Assembly: GCA_965140735.1 (NCBI GenBank)
Contig: OZ223306.1
Coordinates: forward strand, 4,092,001 to 4,156,000
Source: Fusibacter_A sp965140735
Lineage (GTDB): Bacteria > Bacillota > Clostridia > Peptostreptococcales > Acidaminobacteraceae
DNA: 64,000 bases
Direction: 5' to 3'
Positions 9,211 to 17,718 of this stretch are shown piece by piece (position 1 is the first letter of the stretch; every line of letters begins with the position of its first letter). The notes under the pieces were generated by a model. It was not told the DNA's origin. It saw nothing but the letters and a program-made list of their open reading frames with translations, and did not search any database. The position numbers and the translations under genes are program-made.

Positions 9211-9396
9211 ATTAACCCAAATGCAACAAGAAATAGAGTATGCAAGATAGAGGTGTCCATTTTGTGATGTGCTAATAAAAATCGGATTATATTTATACTC
9301 AATATAGTATCCAAAACAGTCTTAAATAATGAGGTTGTTTTTTCACGCTTAAAATGCATAAATATGCAATTTCGATCTCTTGGAATTACAATTATA

Positions 9397-9405
9397 TGTT
9401 ATAAT
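9397..9405 (+). promoter_or_regulatory. Extended -10 promoter of the symporter gene
   Basis: TGTTATAAT is a perfect extended -10 element. No good -35 box is seen at the right distance. Transcription should begin near 9412, so an in-frame ATG at 9380 cannot be the start of the symporter gene. Confidence 0.55.
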
Positions 9406-9442
9406 TAAAGTCATTAAAATTAAATGGGGGGTATTAATATTT

Positions 9443-10900
9443 ATGAATAGTGGTGTTTTATTCACTTTTATATTCTATTTTATTTGCATGTTTGGCATTG
9501 GATTGTACTATTATAAAAAATCTAAAAATTTATCAGACTACATTTTAGGTGGGCGTAGTTTAAACGGTTGGGTAACTGCTCTAAGTGCTCAAGCTTCAGA
9601 CATGAGTGGATGGCTATTATTGGGATTGCCTGGAGCAGCTTATTTAAGTGGCCTTGAAGCGGGCTGGATTGCCATTGGGTTGTTAATAGGTACTTTTATT
9701 AACTGGAAATTTATTGCAAGAAGACTCAGGATTTATACAGAGTATGCAGGAGACTCTATTACAATACCAGATTATTTGGAAAATCGTTTTAAAGATCATT
9801 CTAAAATACTCCGTGTGTTATCAGCTACTTTTATTTTATTTTTCTTTTTAATCTATACTTCTTCAGGATTTGTTGCAGGAGCGACTCTTTTTGAAAATGT
9901 ATTTCACTTGGATTACCAAGTGGCACTGCTTGTTGGAGCAGTCATCGTGATCTCTTATACGTTTTTGGGTGGTTATTTAGCGGTTTGCTGGACAGACTTT
10001 TTCCAAGGGACACTGATGTTTTGTGCGATTATTATAGTACCAGTTGCAGGGATTATTCAACTGGGGGGCTTACAAGGCACTACACAAGCCATTCAAAATA
10101 TTGATCCCAATTTACTAAACTTATTTATGAATGCTAAGGGTGAAAATATAACTTTTATGGCAATTGTATCAAGTTTGGCATGGGGGTTAGGATACTTTGG
10201 GCAACCCCATATTTTGGTTCGATTTATGGGGATAAGAAGTGCGGATGAAATTAAGAAAGCTAGACTAATCGCAATGATTTGGGTGACTTTATCCTTGATT
10301 GCCGCTATATTTGTGGGGATCATTGGTCGAGCTTTATTGCCCACATTGGAAGATGCAGAAACTGTCTTTATGACTTTAGTGGGTTTGGTTTTTCATCCTG
10401 CAATTGCTGGGATCTTATTAGCGGCTATCTTGGCTGCCGTTATGAGCACTGCGGATTCACAACTTTTAGTAACGGCATCTGCGATTTCAGAAGATTTTTA
10501 TAAAGTGATCTTTAGAAAAAATGCAAGTGATCAAGAATTGGTATTGGTCAGTCGTTTAACCGTTATTGCAGTGGCAATTATAGCGTACTTAATCGCTAGA
10601 AATCCCAATAATTCCGTCATGGGGTTAGTATCCTATGCATGGGCTGGTTTTGGTGCCACTTTTGGTCCTGTGATTATACTTTCACTCTACTGGAAACAGA
10701 TGAATAGATGGGGAGCACTTGCTGGCCTCTTATGTGGTGGTGTTACGACCATTGTTTTTAAGGCACTAAACACGGGGTTATATGAAATTGTACCGGGATT
10801 CATCGTTGCAATGATGGCTGCGATAATCGTGAGTGTAATCACTGGAGGCCCTAGTACAGCAGTACAAGAGAGCTTTAATAAAGTCAAAGAACAATATTAG
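9443..10900 (+). CDS. putP: Sodium/solute symporter, PutP (proline) type
   Basis: This 485-residue integral membrane protein of the sodium:solute symporter family has about 13 hydrophobic segments. The family signatures are LGGRSLNGWVTALSAQASDMSGW near residues 34-55 and FGQPHILVRFMGI near residue 250. The ASDMSGW and LAWGLGYFGQPH segments are characteristic of sodium/proline symporters. I chose the ATG behind GGGGGT rather than the upstream ATG at 9380, which precedes the promoter. It is a single-gene unit closed by a terminator at 10931. Proline is the most likely substrate, but pantothenate or another solute is possible. Confidence 0.87.
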   Translation: MNSGVLFTFIFYFICMFGIGLYYYKKSKNLSDYILGGRSLNGWVTALSAQASDMSGWLLLGLPGAAYLSGLEAGWIAIGLLIGTFINWKFIARRLRIYTEYAGDSITIPDYLENRFKDHSKILRVLSATFILFFFLIYTSSGFVAGATLFENVFHLDYQVALLVGAVIVISYTFLGGYLAVCWTDFFQGTLMFCAIIIVPVAGIIQLGGLQGTTQAIQNIDPNLLNLFMNAKGENITFMAIVSSLAWGLGYFGQPHILVRFMGIRSADEIKKARLIAMIWVTLSLIAAIFVGIIGRALLPTLEDAETVFMTLVGLVFHPAIAGILLAAILAAVMSTADSQLLVTASAISEDFYKVIFRKNASDQELVLVSRLTVIAVAIIAYLIARNPNNSVMGLVSYAWAGFGATFGPVIILSLYWKQMNRWGALAGLLCGGVTTIVFKALNTGLYEIVPGFIVAMMAAIIVSVITGGPSTAVQESFNKVKEQY

Positions 10901-10930
10901 ATAAAATTTAAATTAATGTATTTATAAGTA

Positions 10931-10969
10931 AGAGTCAAAATCTAAAAACTAGGATTTTGGCTCTTTTTT
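10931..10969 (+). terminator. Rho-independent terminator after the symporter gene
   Basis: AGAGTCAAAATC and GGATTTTGGCTCT form a stem with one G-U pair, followed by six T. Confidence 0.85.
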
Positions 10970-11042
10970 CTAGAGCATAATTTTTGAGGGTATGAATAGG
11001 TTCATGGATAGGTTAGAATAAAGGTATAAAGGAGTACTTCTG

Positions 11043-12008
11043 ATGGCAAAATATGATAATATGCTTGCGATTTTATGGATGCTTAATTCAGGTTCGAAAA
11101 TAACAGCGAAGCAAATAGCAGAAAAATTAGAGATCAATATTCGAACGGTTTATCGATATATAGATGCGCTCAGTGTAAGTGGTGTACCAATTATCTCTGA
11201 TATAGGGTCAAATGGGGGCTATACTCTAATGAATAATTTTATTCAGGCCCCGTTATTCTTTGATATTGAAGAGCAAAAGGCATTGCTTCATGCGGCTATA
11301 TTTGCAAGCGAAGCAGGCTATCCCTTTGATGAAGCACTACATAATGCAACTCAAAAATTAAAAAGGTACTCAAATGAAGAACAAGAAAGGATGCTCAATC
11401 GACATCTCGCTGGATTTGAAGTCATTAGTCGAAATTTAGCGCCCTCAGTTAAAGGAACTTTAGAAGAACTGGAAAGTGCAATTGCAAATGAGTACGCGTT
11501 AGAGATAGAGTACCACACAAGTCATGATGAACACTCACGCATTAGAACAATCGACCCATATGGCCTACTTTACTGGAATAATAAGTGGTATACCGTGGGG
11601 TATTGTCATTTCAGAAATGAAATCAGAAGTTTTCGAGCAGAGAGAATTTTGAAAGTAAAGCGTACACAATTGAGTTTTAATAGACCCGTAGCCTTCTCAG
11701 CAAGAGCCTTTTTTCTACAAAATTTACTCCCCAATTTAGATGAAAATCGTTGTGCGGTTTCACTAGTCATCAGTGGCAGAGATGAAGCACTAGATGATTT
11801 GTGTATTCATTGGTTTTTAGGGCATCATCTAAAAGAGAGAACGTCTGGGAGAGCTGTATTTTTAATGGATGGAGAAGCACTACATGCATATGTGCCATAT
11901 TTTCTCTTTGCTTATGGAAAGGCGATCCAAATTATTGAACCACAGAGTTTAAAGGCCAAAATGGTTTCTGTTGCATCTGAATTAATAGAACATTATCAAA
12001 TAAAATAG
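11043..12008 (+). CDS. HTH/WYL-domain transcriptional regulator
   Basis: This 321-residue regulator has an N-terminal winged helix-turn-helix of the DeoR/YafY type (ITAKQIAEKLEINIRTVYRYIDAL, residues 20-43). A C-terminal WYL domain follows, with the RTIDPYGLLYWNNKWYTVGYC segment near residues 160-180. WYL domains bind nucleotide-like or small ligands. AAAGGAG precedes the start. It is followed by a terminator, so it probably forms a single-gene unit. The target is unknown; the neighbouring DJ-1/PfpI gene is one candidate. Confidence 0.88.
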   Translation: MAKYDNMLAILWMLNSGSKITAKQIAEKLEINIRTVYRYIDALSVSGVPIISDIGSNGGYTLMNNFIQAPLFFDIEEQKALLHAAIFASEAGYPFDEALHNATQKLKRYSNEEQERMLNRHLAGFEVISRNLAPSVKGTLEELESAIANEYALEIEYHTSHDEHSRIRTIDPYGLLYWNNKWYTVGYCHFRNEIRSFRAERILKVKRTQLSFNRPVAFSARAFFLQNLLPNLDENRCAVSLVISGRDEALDDLCIHWFLGHHLKERTSGRAVFLMDGEALHAYVPYFLFAYGKAIQIIEPQSLKAKMVSVASELIEHYQIK

Positions 12009-12042
12009 CATCGCTGACAGCAGTTGTCAGTGATGCTATTTT
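12005..12042 (+). terminator. Rho-independent terminator after the WYL regulator
   Basis: ATAGCATCGCTGACA and TGTCAGTGATGCTAT form a long stem with one G-U pair, followed by TTTTAT. Confidence 0.8.
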
Positions 12043-12112
12043 ATAATGGAGATAAGTTCATCCTGTGGTGATGGATATGGCAGTGATTAAAAGAGAAATA
12101 GGAGGGGATTTT

Positions 12113-12724
12113 ATGAAGCATAACATTATATATCTTTATGTGTTTGATACAATGGCAGATTGGGAAATTGGCTATTTAACGGCAGAACTTAACTCAGGTA
12201 GATACTACAAAAAGGGACTTAATTCGTCTCAAATCATCACGGTGAGCAATTCTAAGTCACAAGTTACCACTATGGGGGGGCTAAAAATTGTACCTGATAG
12301 AGCGCTTTCTGAGTGTGACTTTGAAAATATTGATGCCTTGATTTTACCAGGCGGTGACACCTGGATGACAGCTCTTCATGATTCAATTTTAAAGCACACA
12401 GAAGAATGCTTAAAAGCGGGAACTCTTGTTGCAGCTATTTGTGGTGCCACACTGGCACTTGCTCAAAAAGGGTTATTGGATTCAAGAGCACATACCAGCA
12501 ACGACCTTGATTATTTAAAAGCGACTTGTCCCAATTACAATGGAGAGCAAAACTACAAACAAGAGCCTTGTGTGACCGATGGAGAGTTGATAACAGCTTC
12601 TGGGATCGCTTCGTTGGAATTTACAGTTCATGTGTTGAAAGCATTGGATGTCTGGACGTCTAAAATGCTCAATGACTGGTATGCACTTTTTAAGGATCAC
12701 AAGATGGATTTTTTTAAGAACTAA
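12113..12724 (+). CDS. DJ-1/PfpI family protein (glutamine amidotransferase-like)
   Basis: This 203-residue protein has the class I amidotransferase-like fold of DJ-1/PfpI proteins. The nucleophilic elbow is AAICGATLALA with the conserved cysteine near residue 109, and ALILPGGDTW near residue 78 contributes the usual glycine-rich strand. Members act as proteases, deglycases, hydratases or stress proteins, so no precise reaction can be given. The start follows GGAGGGG; the upstream in-frame ATG at 12065 lacks a ribosome site. A bidirectional terminator lies beyond the stop. Confidence 0.82.
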   Translation: MKHNIIYLYVFDTMADWEIGYLTAELNSGRYYKKGLNSSQIITVSNSKSQVTTMGGLKIVPDRALSECDFENIDALILPGGDTWMTALHDSILKHTEECLKAGTLVAAICGATLALAQKGLLDSRAHTSNDLDYLKATCPNYNGEQNYKQEPCVTDGELITASGIASLEFTVHVLKALDVWTSKMLNDWYALFKDHKMDFFKN

Positions 12725-12742
12725 TCACATGATTTTTATATG

Positions 12743-12840
12743 AAGGAGGTTTAAAATAAATGTTCAAATAGCGCCTTATGTTGCATTTTAGATCCTTTTG
12801 GTGTATGGCGGACTATTTAAAGTAATTAGAGTAATAAAAT
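12743..12840 (+). pseudogene. Possible relic of a small membrane protein gene
   Basis: A perfect AAGGAGG site at 12743 leads into an ATG that stops after three codons. In another frame the same stretch reads APYVAF, an in-frame TAG, then LLVYGGLFKVIRVIKLK, which looks like a membrane segment followed by a basic tail. This suggests a decayed small membrane protein gene. No family is recognised, and chance cannot be excluded. Confidence 0.3.
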
Positions 12841-12842
12841 TA

Positions 12843-12886
12843 AAAAGAGCACTTTATCTGTTATGCAATCAGATAGAGTGCTTTTA
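12843..12886. terminator. Bidirectional terminator between converging genes
   Basis: AAGAGCACTTTATCTG and CAGATAGAGTGCTTT pair around a short loop. A runs to the left and T runs to the right allow it to terminate both the PfpI unit and the NAD synthetase gene on the minus strand. Confidence 0.85.
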
Positions 12887-12938
12887 AAATTTTATCTCAT
12901 TTTGTTGAATGATGGTTAAACGAATCAAAGGTAAACCT

Positions 12939-14846
12939 TTAGAATGGGTACCTTACATCTGATGGCATGCGCCAATCGCCTCGAGGAGATAATGACACTG
13001 TACCCACTTTTGGACCATCTGGAAGACAAGAACGTTTAAATTGTTGTGTAAAGAATCGGTTGAAGAAATTATCCAATGTTCGATCTATCTCTTCACATTC
13101 AATTTGAGGAAATGCAATATGTGCAAGAACCTGAATTTTATCTTTTGCATAGCCATTTCGGACAAAGTGGTACAAGAAGAAATCATGGAGATCATACTTA
13201 CCAATAGTTTTTTCAGTGGACTGTATCTCACCCTCATTTTTAGAAGGGAGTAACTCGGGACTAATTGGTGTATTGCATATGGAATCGAGAACTTCTTTTA
13301 ATTTGGGATGCATATCTCCATAGGCAGATACGAGATATCTTACAAGTGTCTTTGGGACACCTGAATTCACAGCATACATGGACATATGATCCCCATTGTA
13401 AGTACTCCATCCCAGTGCCAATTCAGATAAGTCGCCAGTACCGATAACCAGTGCGCCGGCTTGATTTGCAACATCCATTAAAATCTGAGTTCGTTCCCTT
13501 GCTTGAACATTTTCATAGGTGACATCATAGCAGTTAGGATCGTGATTGATATCTTTAAAATGCTGCTCACAAGCAGGTTTGATATCAATCGTTCTAGCAT
13601 CGATGCCTATTAATGCCATTAAACGATCTGAATTTGATTTTGTCTTTTCACTCGTTCCAAATCCTGGCATAGTGATGCCAATAATATTTTCAAGAGGCAA
13701 GCCAATCATTTCATGAGCATCCGCAATGACCAATAGCGCTAATGTGCTATCTAGACCACCAGAAATACCGATGACCGATTTTCGGATACCTGTTTTTTTA
13801 AGGCGTTGGGCTAAACCACGTGCTTGTAAATGCAGAATTTCTTTACAGCGGTCTTCCTTTTCTTTTCCTGTTGGGATAAAAGGGAAAGGATTAACAGAGT
13901 CTGGAAGCGTTTCTTCTTGAGCTGTATTTTCTGCTGTGACAAAGTTATACTGACCAAAACTGCCTTCATTCATTTTGATGCCATCAGCAAAACTATTAAA
14001 CTTGATGCGATCATTTTCAAGTTTTTCAAGATCCAGTATGGCTGCCATTAAAGCAGTACCTTCTTTTTCTTCTGAGATGATGCTACCATTATAGGCAATG
14101 AGGTTGTGTCCGCTAAACACAAGATCGGTTGTACTCTCACCTAGACCAGAAGACGCATACAAGTAAGCACTCATACATCTACCAGATTGCATTTTGACTA
14201 AGTCTCTTCGATATTCACTTTTGGTTGCCACTTCATTGGAAGCAGATGGATTGACAATGATGTTTGCGCCATACATGGCGTGAACACCACTTGGCGGATT
14301 ACTAACCCATAAGTCTTCACAGATTTCACAGCCAAGTCTTAAACCGGCTGGTGTTTCAACAATAAGATTAGGCGTGAATGCCACTTCTTGATCGCAGAAT
14401 TGAATTCGATCAGTCATACGTGCTGACGCAGGGCTAAACCATCTCTTTTCATAGTATTCAGAATAATTAGGTAAAAAAGTTTTAGGGACGATACCCAATA
14501 GACGATTACCTTGTAAGATTACAGCTGTGTTGAACAGAATCCCTCTTTGTTTTATTGGACTGCCTATGACTGTAATCATGTTTTTATTATTTTCTCCAAG
14601 AAACTGAAGTATTTTTTTCAGTTCAACTTCAGCCATTTTAGTGAGATAAGGCTGTAGGAATAAATCACCACATGTATAGCCTGTTATAGCCAACTCGGGA
14701 AATAATAAAACTTCAACATGAGCCTCAGTGGCTTGTTTTATAATCTTAATTATTTCTTTTGCATTTGCTTCTGGATTGCCGACGACAACTTCAAAAGAAC
14801 CTGTCGCAACTTTGACAAAGCCGTATTTTGTACCCATTTTCAGCAC
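12939..14846 (-). CDS. nadE: Glutamine-dependent NAD+ synthetase
   Basis: This 635-residue two-domain enzyme amidates nicotinic acid adenine dinucleotide to NAD+, using glutamine and ATP. The N-terminal nitrilase-type glutaminase domain (1-300) has LLFPELAITGYTCGDL with the catalytic glutamate and LGCEICEDLW with the nucleophilic cysteine. The synthetase domain has the P-loop SGGLDSTLALL near residue 362. Length fits the long, glutamine-using form found in many Gram-positives. It has its own transcription unit. Confidence 0.96.
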   Translation of the reverse strand: MLKMGTKYGFVKVATGSFEVVVGNPEANAKEIIKIIKQATEAHVEVLLFPELAITGYTCGDLFLQPYLTKMAEVELKKILQFLGENNKNMITVIGSPIKQRGILFNTAVILQGNRLLGIVPKTFLPNYSEYYEKRWFSPASARMTDRIQFCDQEVAFTPNLIVETPAGLRLGCEICEDLWVSNPPSGVHAMYGANIIVNPSASNEVATKSEYRRDLVKMQSGRCMSAYLYASSGLGESTTDLVFSGHNLIAYNGSIISEEKEGTALMAAILDLEKLENDRIKFNSFADGIKMNEGSFGQYNFVTAENTAQEETLPDSVNPFPFIPTGKEKEDRCKEILHLQARGLAQRLKKTGIRKSVIGISGGLDSTLALLVIADAHEMIGLPLENIIGITMPGFGTSEKTKSNSDRLMALIGIDARTIDIKPACEQHFKDINHDPNCYDVTYENVQARERTQILMDVANQAGALVIGTGDLSELALGWSTYNGDHMSMYAVNSGVPKTLVRYLVSAYGDMHPKLKEVLDSICNTPISPELLPSKNEGEIQSTEKTIGKYDLHDFFLYHFVRNGYAKDKIQVLAHIAFPQIECEEIDRTLDNFFNRFFTQQFKRSCLPDGPKVGTVSLSPRGDWRMPSDVRYPF

Positions 14847-14957
14847 CTACTTTTCATTTGAGATCATTAAAATATATCTTATTCATCTATTTTATCATAT
14901 TAAGTGAAAATAGAAAAAACATCTATTAAAATGGCATATATATTCATTTAATATACC

Positions 14958-15833
14958 TTAATAAGCCAATACTTCATAACCGTCATCTGTAACTAAAACC
15001 ATGACTTCCCATTGTGCTGAAGGTAAACCATCTGCAGTATAAACAGTCCATCCATCTTCTTCATCTATGAAAATCTCATCAGTGCCCTGATTTAGCATAG
15101 GCTCAATTGTAAAAACCATTCCTGGCACCAAGAGCATCTCAGTTCCTTTCTTTGAAACAAAGCTCACCCAAGGCTCTTCATGAAATTCTAATCCAATACC
15201 ATGGCCACCAATTTCCTGCACAACGGTATAGCCATTTTTCATGGCATGTTCATGTATGGCTTGTCCCATATCCCCTAAGAACCCCCATGGCTTTACATTT
15301 GCGAGTCCGATTTCAATACACTCTTTAGTCACGTCGACAAGGCGTTTATTTTCAGCGCTGGTATTGCCAATGCAAAACATTCTAGAAGAATCAGAAAAAT
15401 AGCCCTTGTAGATGGTAGAAACATCAATGTTGATGATATCACCATCCTTTAAAGCCACATCCTCTGAGGGGATGCCATGACAGACTTGATCGTTGATGGA
15501 AGTACAAACACTTTTTGTGAAACCTTCATAATTAAGTGGTGCTGGAATGCCACCAAGTTCTATTGTTTTTTCGTGAATTAAGACGTCAATTTGGTTTGTG
15601 GTCATGCCGATGTGTAGTTTTTCAGATATAAAATCTAAAATGGCAATATTAATTTTGCCACTTTCTCTGAGCCCTTCAATTTGTGCCTGGTTTTTTATGA
15701 TTTTTTTTGATGGCACGATGCAGCCTCGTGATTTATATTCGGATAACTTTACATCAAAGGCCTCATGACAGTCTTTGTATTTGAGGCCACTTTTACACCA
15801 GCATAGACTATTTCTTCTTATTTTTTTATACAT
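14958..15833 (-). CDS. map: Type I methionine aminopeptidase with N-terminal SEC-C zinc motif
   Basis: This 291-residue enzyme removes initiator methionine from new proteins. The peptidase domain has the metal ligands in DIINIDVST, DSSRMF, GHGIG, and EPMLNQG. The first 40 residues carry a SEC-C-type zinc motif (CWCKSGLKYKDCH), seen in a subset of clostridial enzymes and thought to help binding to the ribosome. I chose the ATG preceded by AAGGAG at 15833; an upstream ATG in the same frame at 15902 has no ribosome site. It is probably not the main ribosomal-operon copy, which is an inference. Confidence 0.93.
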   Translation of the reverse strand: MYKKIRRNSLCWCKSGLKYKDCHEAFDVKLSEYKSRGCIVPSKKIIKNQAQIEGLRESGKINIAILDFISEKLHIGMTTNQIDVLIHEKTIELGGIPAPLNYEGFTKSVCTSINDQVCHGIPSEDVALKDGDIINIDVSTIYKGYFSDSSRMFCIGNTSAENKRLVDVTKECIEIGLANVKPWGFLGDMGQAIHEHAMKNGYTVVQEIGGHGIGLEFHEEPWVSFVSKKGTEMLLVPGMVFTIEPMLNQGTDEIFIDEEDGWTVYTADGLPSAQWEVMVLVTDDGYEVLAY

Positions 15834-16171
15834 TAAAAATACTCCTTTATAATCCTTTTTTTCATTTAGAAACTTGATTGTAGTTTCAATTAAATATAGC
15901 ATTATATTTTATCAAGTTCAAATATCTCTAGGTTCAATTAACATAATTTTATTGTTGTAGGCCTTTTCTATGGATTTGTAATGGTTTGAATAAAAACATT
16001 TGGGGGTATATTAATGAAAATATATAACTTACTGTACTGCAATATACACAAGACTACGATGTACACAAGTTTGTATATGATAGTAGGAACAACATCTTAA
16101 AATTTTTCTTATGGAAGTAGGGTTTTATAGGATTATAAGATGTGAAGAAAACGATGAAGGGGGGAGAGTAA
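15834..16171. other. Intergenic region without a confident gene
   Basis: This 338-base AT-rich gap separates the divergent map and chemosensory genes. It holds one possible 28-codon reading frame at 16014-16100 behind GGGGGT, encoding MKIYNLLYCNIHKTTMYTSL and eight more residues, with no recognised family. I see no clear promoter or structured RNA. Confidence 0.5.
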
Positions 16172-17260
16172 ATGGGTGAAAAATATGTTTCTGAAACGTT
16201 GACAGTAAGCCGAAAAAATTTGACCGAAATTATCAACTTAGTTGAAGAACTTGTGATTAACAAAGTGAGTATTGAAAGAATTAAAAATGGAGACACCGAA
16301 ATTTCACAAAATAAAGTATTAGATCAAGAATTGAGAATTGTTTCAGAAATTCAAAGCATTGTCAAAAATATTGGTTTGGCAAGGCTTGAGACCATAAGTG
16401 CGTCATTAGAAGAACTTGTAAAAAGGGAAGCTGAAGAACACCAAATCGCAGTTGATTTTGATTTTGAGGGAGCAAATACAGAAATTGAAGCATCACAATT
16501 AGATCATATTCATAATATTTTAGCGGGTTTTATCAAAGATATCTTTGATAATGAATCGGATCTTGGTCTAAGTCAAATTAAAATTGTTGCTTTTTCAGAC
16601 GATAAGAATTTTTCTATAGGCATTGAAAGCAATGGCAAAAGTAGTAGTACAGCTATCAGTACAATTCCAGATTCTAGGAAGAATGAATTGACGGTATTTA
16701 GTCAAGAAAAAGCGGTGGAGAGTCTCACTGAGCATAACTGCAAGCATGTGATGTATGATTTGATAGAATTAAGAGAAGAGCTTGAATACTCAGGTGGCAG
16801 TATCCAGTTGCAATCAGAAGTTAATCAATCTATGCGTCTTGATATAGTGATACCTGTTGCATCATCAATTATGACTGGCATGTTAGTTCAATGTGGAGAT
16901 CAGTCATATGCAATACCAACAGACTTTATTGAAACCATCATAAATTCTAAAAATGTGAAGTCCCAAAAGGCATTTCATCAAGATATGATTTTATATTTAG
17001 ATCGAGCAATTCCTGTTGAAAGCATTGCAAAGCGTTTAAATGTAGAAGCGTCAGAAGAACAATCGGCAATTGTTATCGTCCGTGTTAAGGGTGAGCTTTT
17101 GGCTTTACTTGTGGATTCAGTTATTGATCAAGTGGACATGGTGGTAAAGTCGAAACCACCAACTATAAAAGATGTTAAAGAGTTTCGTGGGACAACTGTA
17201 TTAGGGGATGGCAAGGTAACGCTTGTACTCGATGTCCCGGCTATAGTCAAAAATGCTTAG
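16172..17260 (+). CDS. CheA-like protein lacking phosphotransfer and ATP-binding motifs
   Basis: This 362-residue protein resembles the back half of CheA. Residues 8-35 (VSRKNLTEIINLVEELVINK) match the CheA dimerisation helix. Residues 95-215 occupy the place of the kinase domain, but I find no asparagine-box (HLxRNAxDHG) and no DxGxG motif. The P1 phosphohistidine domain is absent. The C-terminal 130 residues are a good CheW-like P5 domain ending VKEFRGTTVLGDGKVTLVLD. It is therefore expected to act as a scaffold rather than a kinase. GGGGGGAG precedes the start. CheW and receptor genes follow. Confidence 0.8.
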   Translation: MGEKYVSETLTVSRKNLTEIINLVEELVINKVSIERIKNGDTEISQNKVLDQELRIVSEIQSIVKNIGLARLETISASLEELVKREAEEHQIAVDFDFEGANTEIEASQLDHIHNILAGFIKDIFDNESDLGLSQIKIVAFSDDKNFSIGIESNGKSSSTAISTIPDSRKNELTVFSQEKAVESLTEHNCKHVMYDLIELREELEYSGGSIQLQSEVNQSMRLDIVIPVASSIMTGMLVQCGDQSYAIPTDFIETIINSKNVKSQKAFHQDMILYLDRAIPVESIAKRLNVEASEEQSAIVIVRVKGELLALLVDSVIDQVDMVVKSKPPTIKDVKEFRGTTVLGDGKVTLVLDVPAIVKNA

Positions 17261-17272
17261 AGAGGGGGGCGT

Positions 17273-17308
17273 ATGATAAATTTCTTTAAATTTATTCATA
17301 CAAAATAA
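17273..17308 (+). CDS. Eleven-residue leader peptide upstream of cheW (putative)
   Basis: A very strong GAGGGGGG site at 17262-17269 precedes an ATG that opens an 11-codon frame (MINFFKFIHTK). Its stop lies one base before the cheW start, which has no ribosome site of its own. It probably serves to deliver ribosomes to cheW by translational coupling. No function of the peptide is implied. Confidence 0.45.
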   Translation: MINFFKFIHTK

Positions 17309-17309
17309 T

Positions 17310-17702
17310 ATGCAAGTATTAATATTTATAATAAAAGAAAAGGCATATGCGATTGAAATTAATCGAGTTGACACCATCGAAAAGCTAGAGGAAATGACTT
17401 ATATCCCTAAATCCAAAAAGGAAATCATGGGTCTCATAAGCAGTAGAGGACGTGTGATTACTGTAATCGATACCAGTATGCTCGTTAAGCAAAGCGTTAG
17501 CCAAGATGAGCTAAAAAAGCTTATCGTACTCACTGTACGTGGTGAGAAAATAGCACTCGCTGTAACTGATATTGAAGATGTCATTGATATTGAACCACAA
17601 AATATCGAATTTGTAGATGATCATAATGAGATCTCAGTGATCAACGTAAATGATGAAGTTGTCATGTTTTTAAATGAAAACCAACTCGATAAGATATACT
17701 AA
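17310..17702 (+). CDS. cheW: CheW-like coupling protein
   Basis: This 130-residue single-domain protein has the CheW beta-barrel pattern, with IEINRVDTIEKLEEMTYIPKS near residues 16-36 and GLISSRGRVITVIDTSML near residues 42-60. CheW links chemoreceptors to CheA. Here the partners are presumably the CheA-like protein upstream and the PocR receptor downstream, 16 bases away. The start lacks a ribosome site and is probably coupled to the short frame ending at 17308. It is slightly shorter than standard CheW (about 150 residues). Confidence 0.87.
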   Translation: MQVLIFIIKEKAYAIEINRVDTIEKLEEMTYIPKSKKEIMGLISSRGRVITVIDTSMLVKQSVSQDELKKLIVLTVRGEKIALAVTDIEDVIDIEPQNIEFVDDHNEISVINVNDEVVMFLNENQLDKIY

Positions 17703-17718
17703 GCCAGGAGGTATGAAT

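Noticed and set aside
13041..14051. Several plus-strand frames across the nadE region
   Set aside because: They are antisense shadows of nadE without ribosome sites or domain features.
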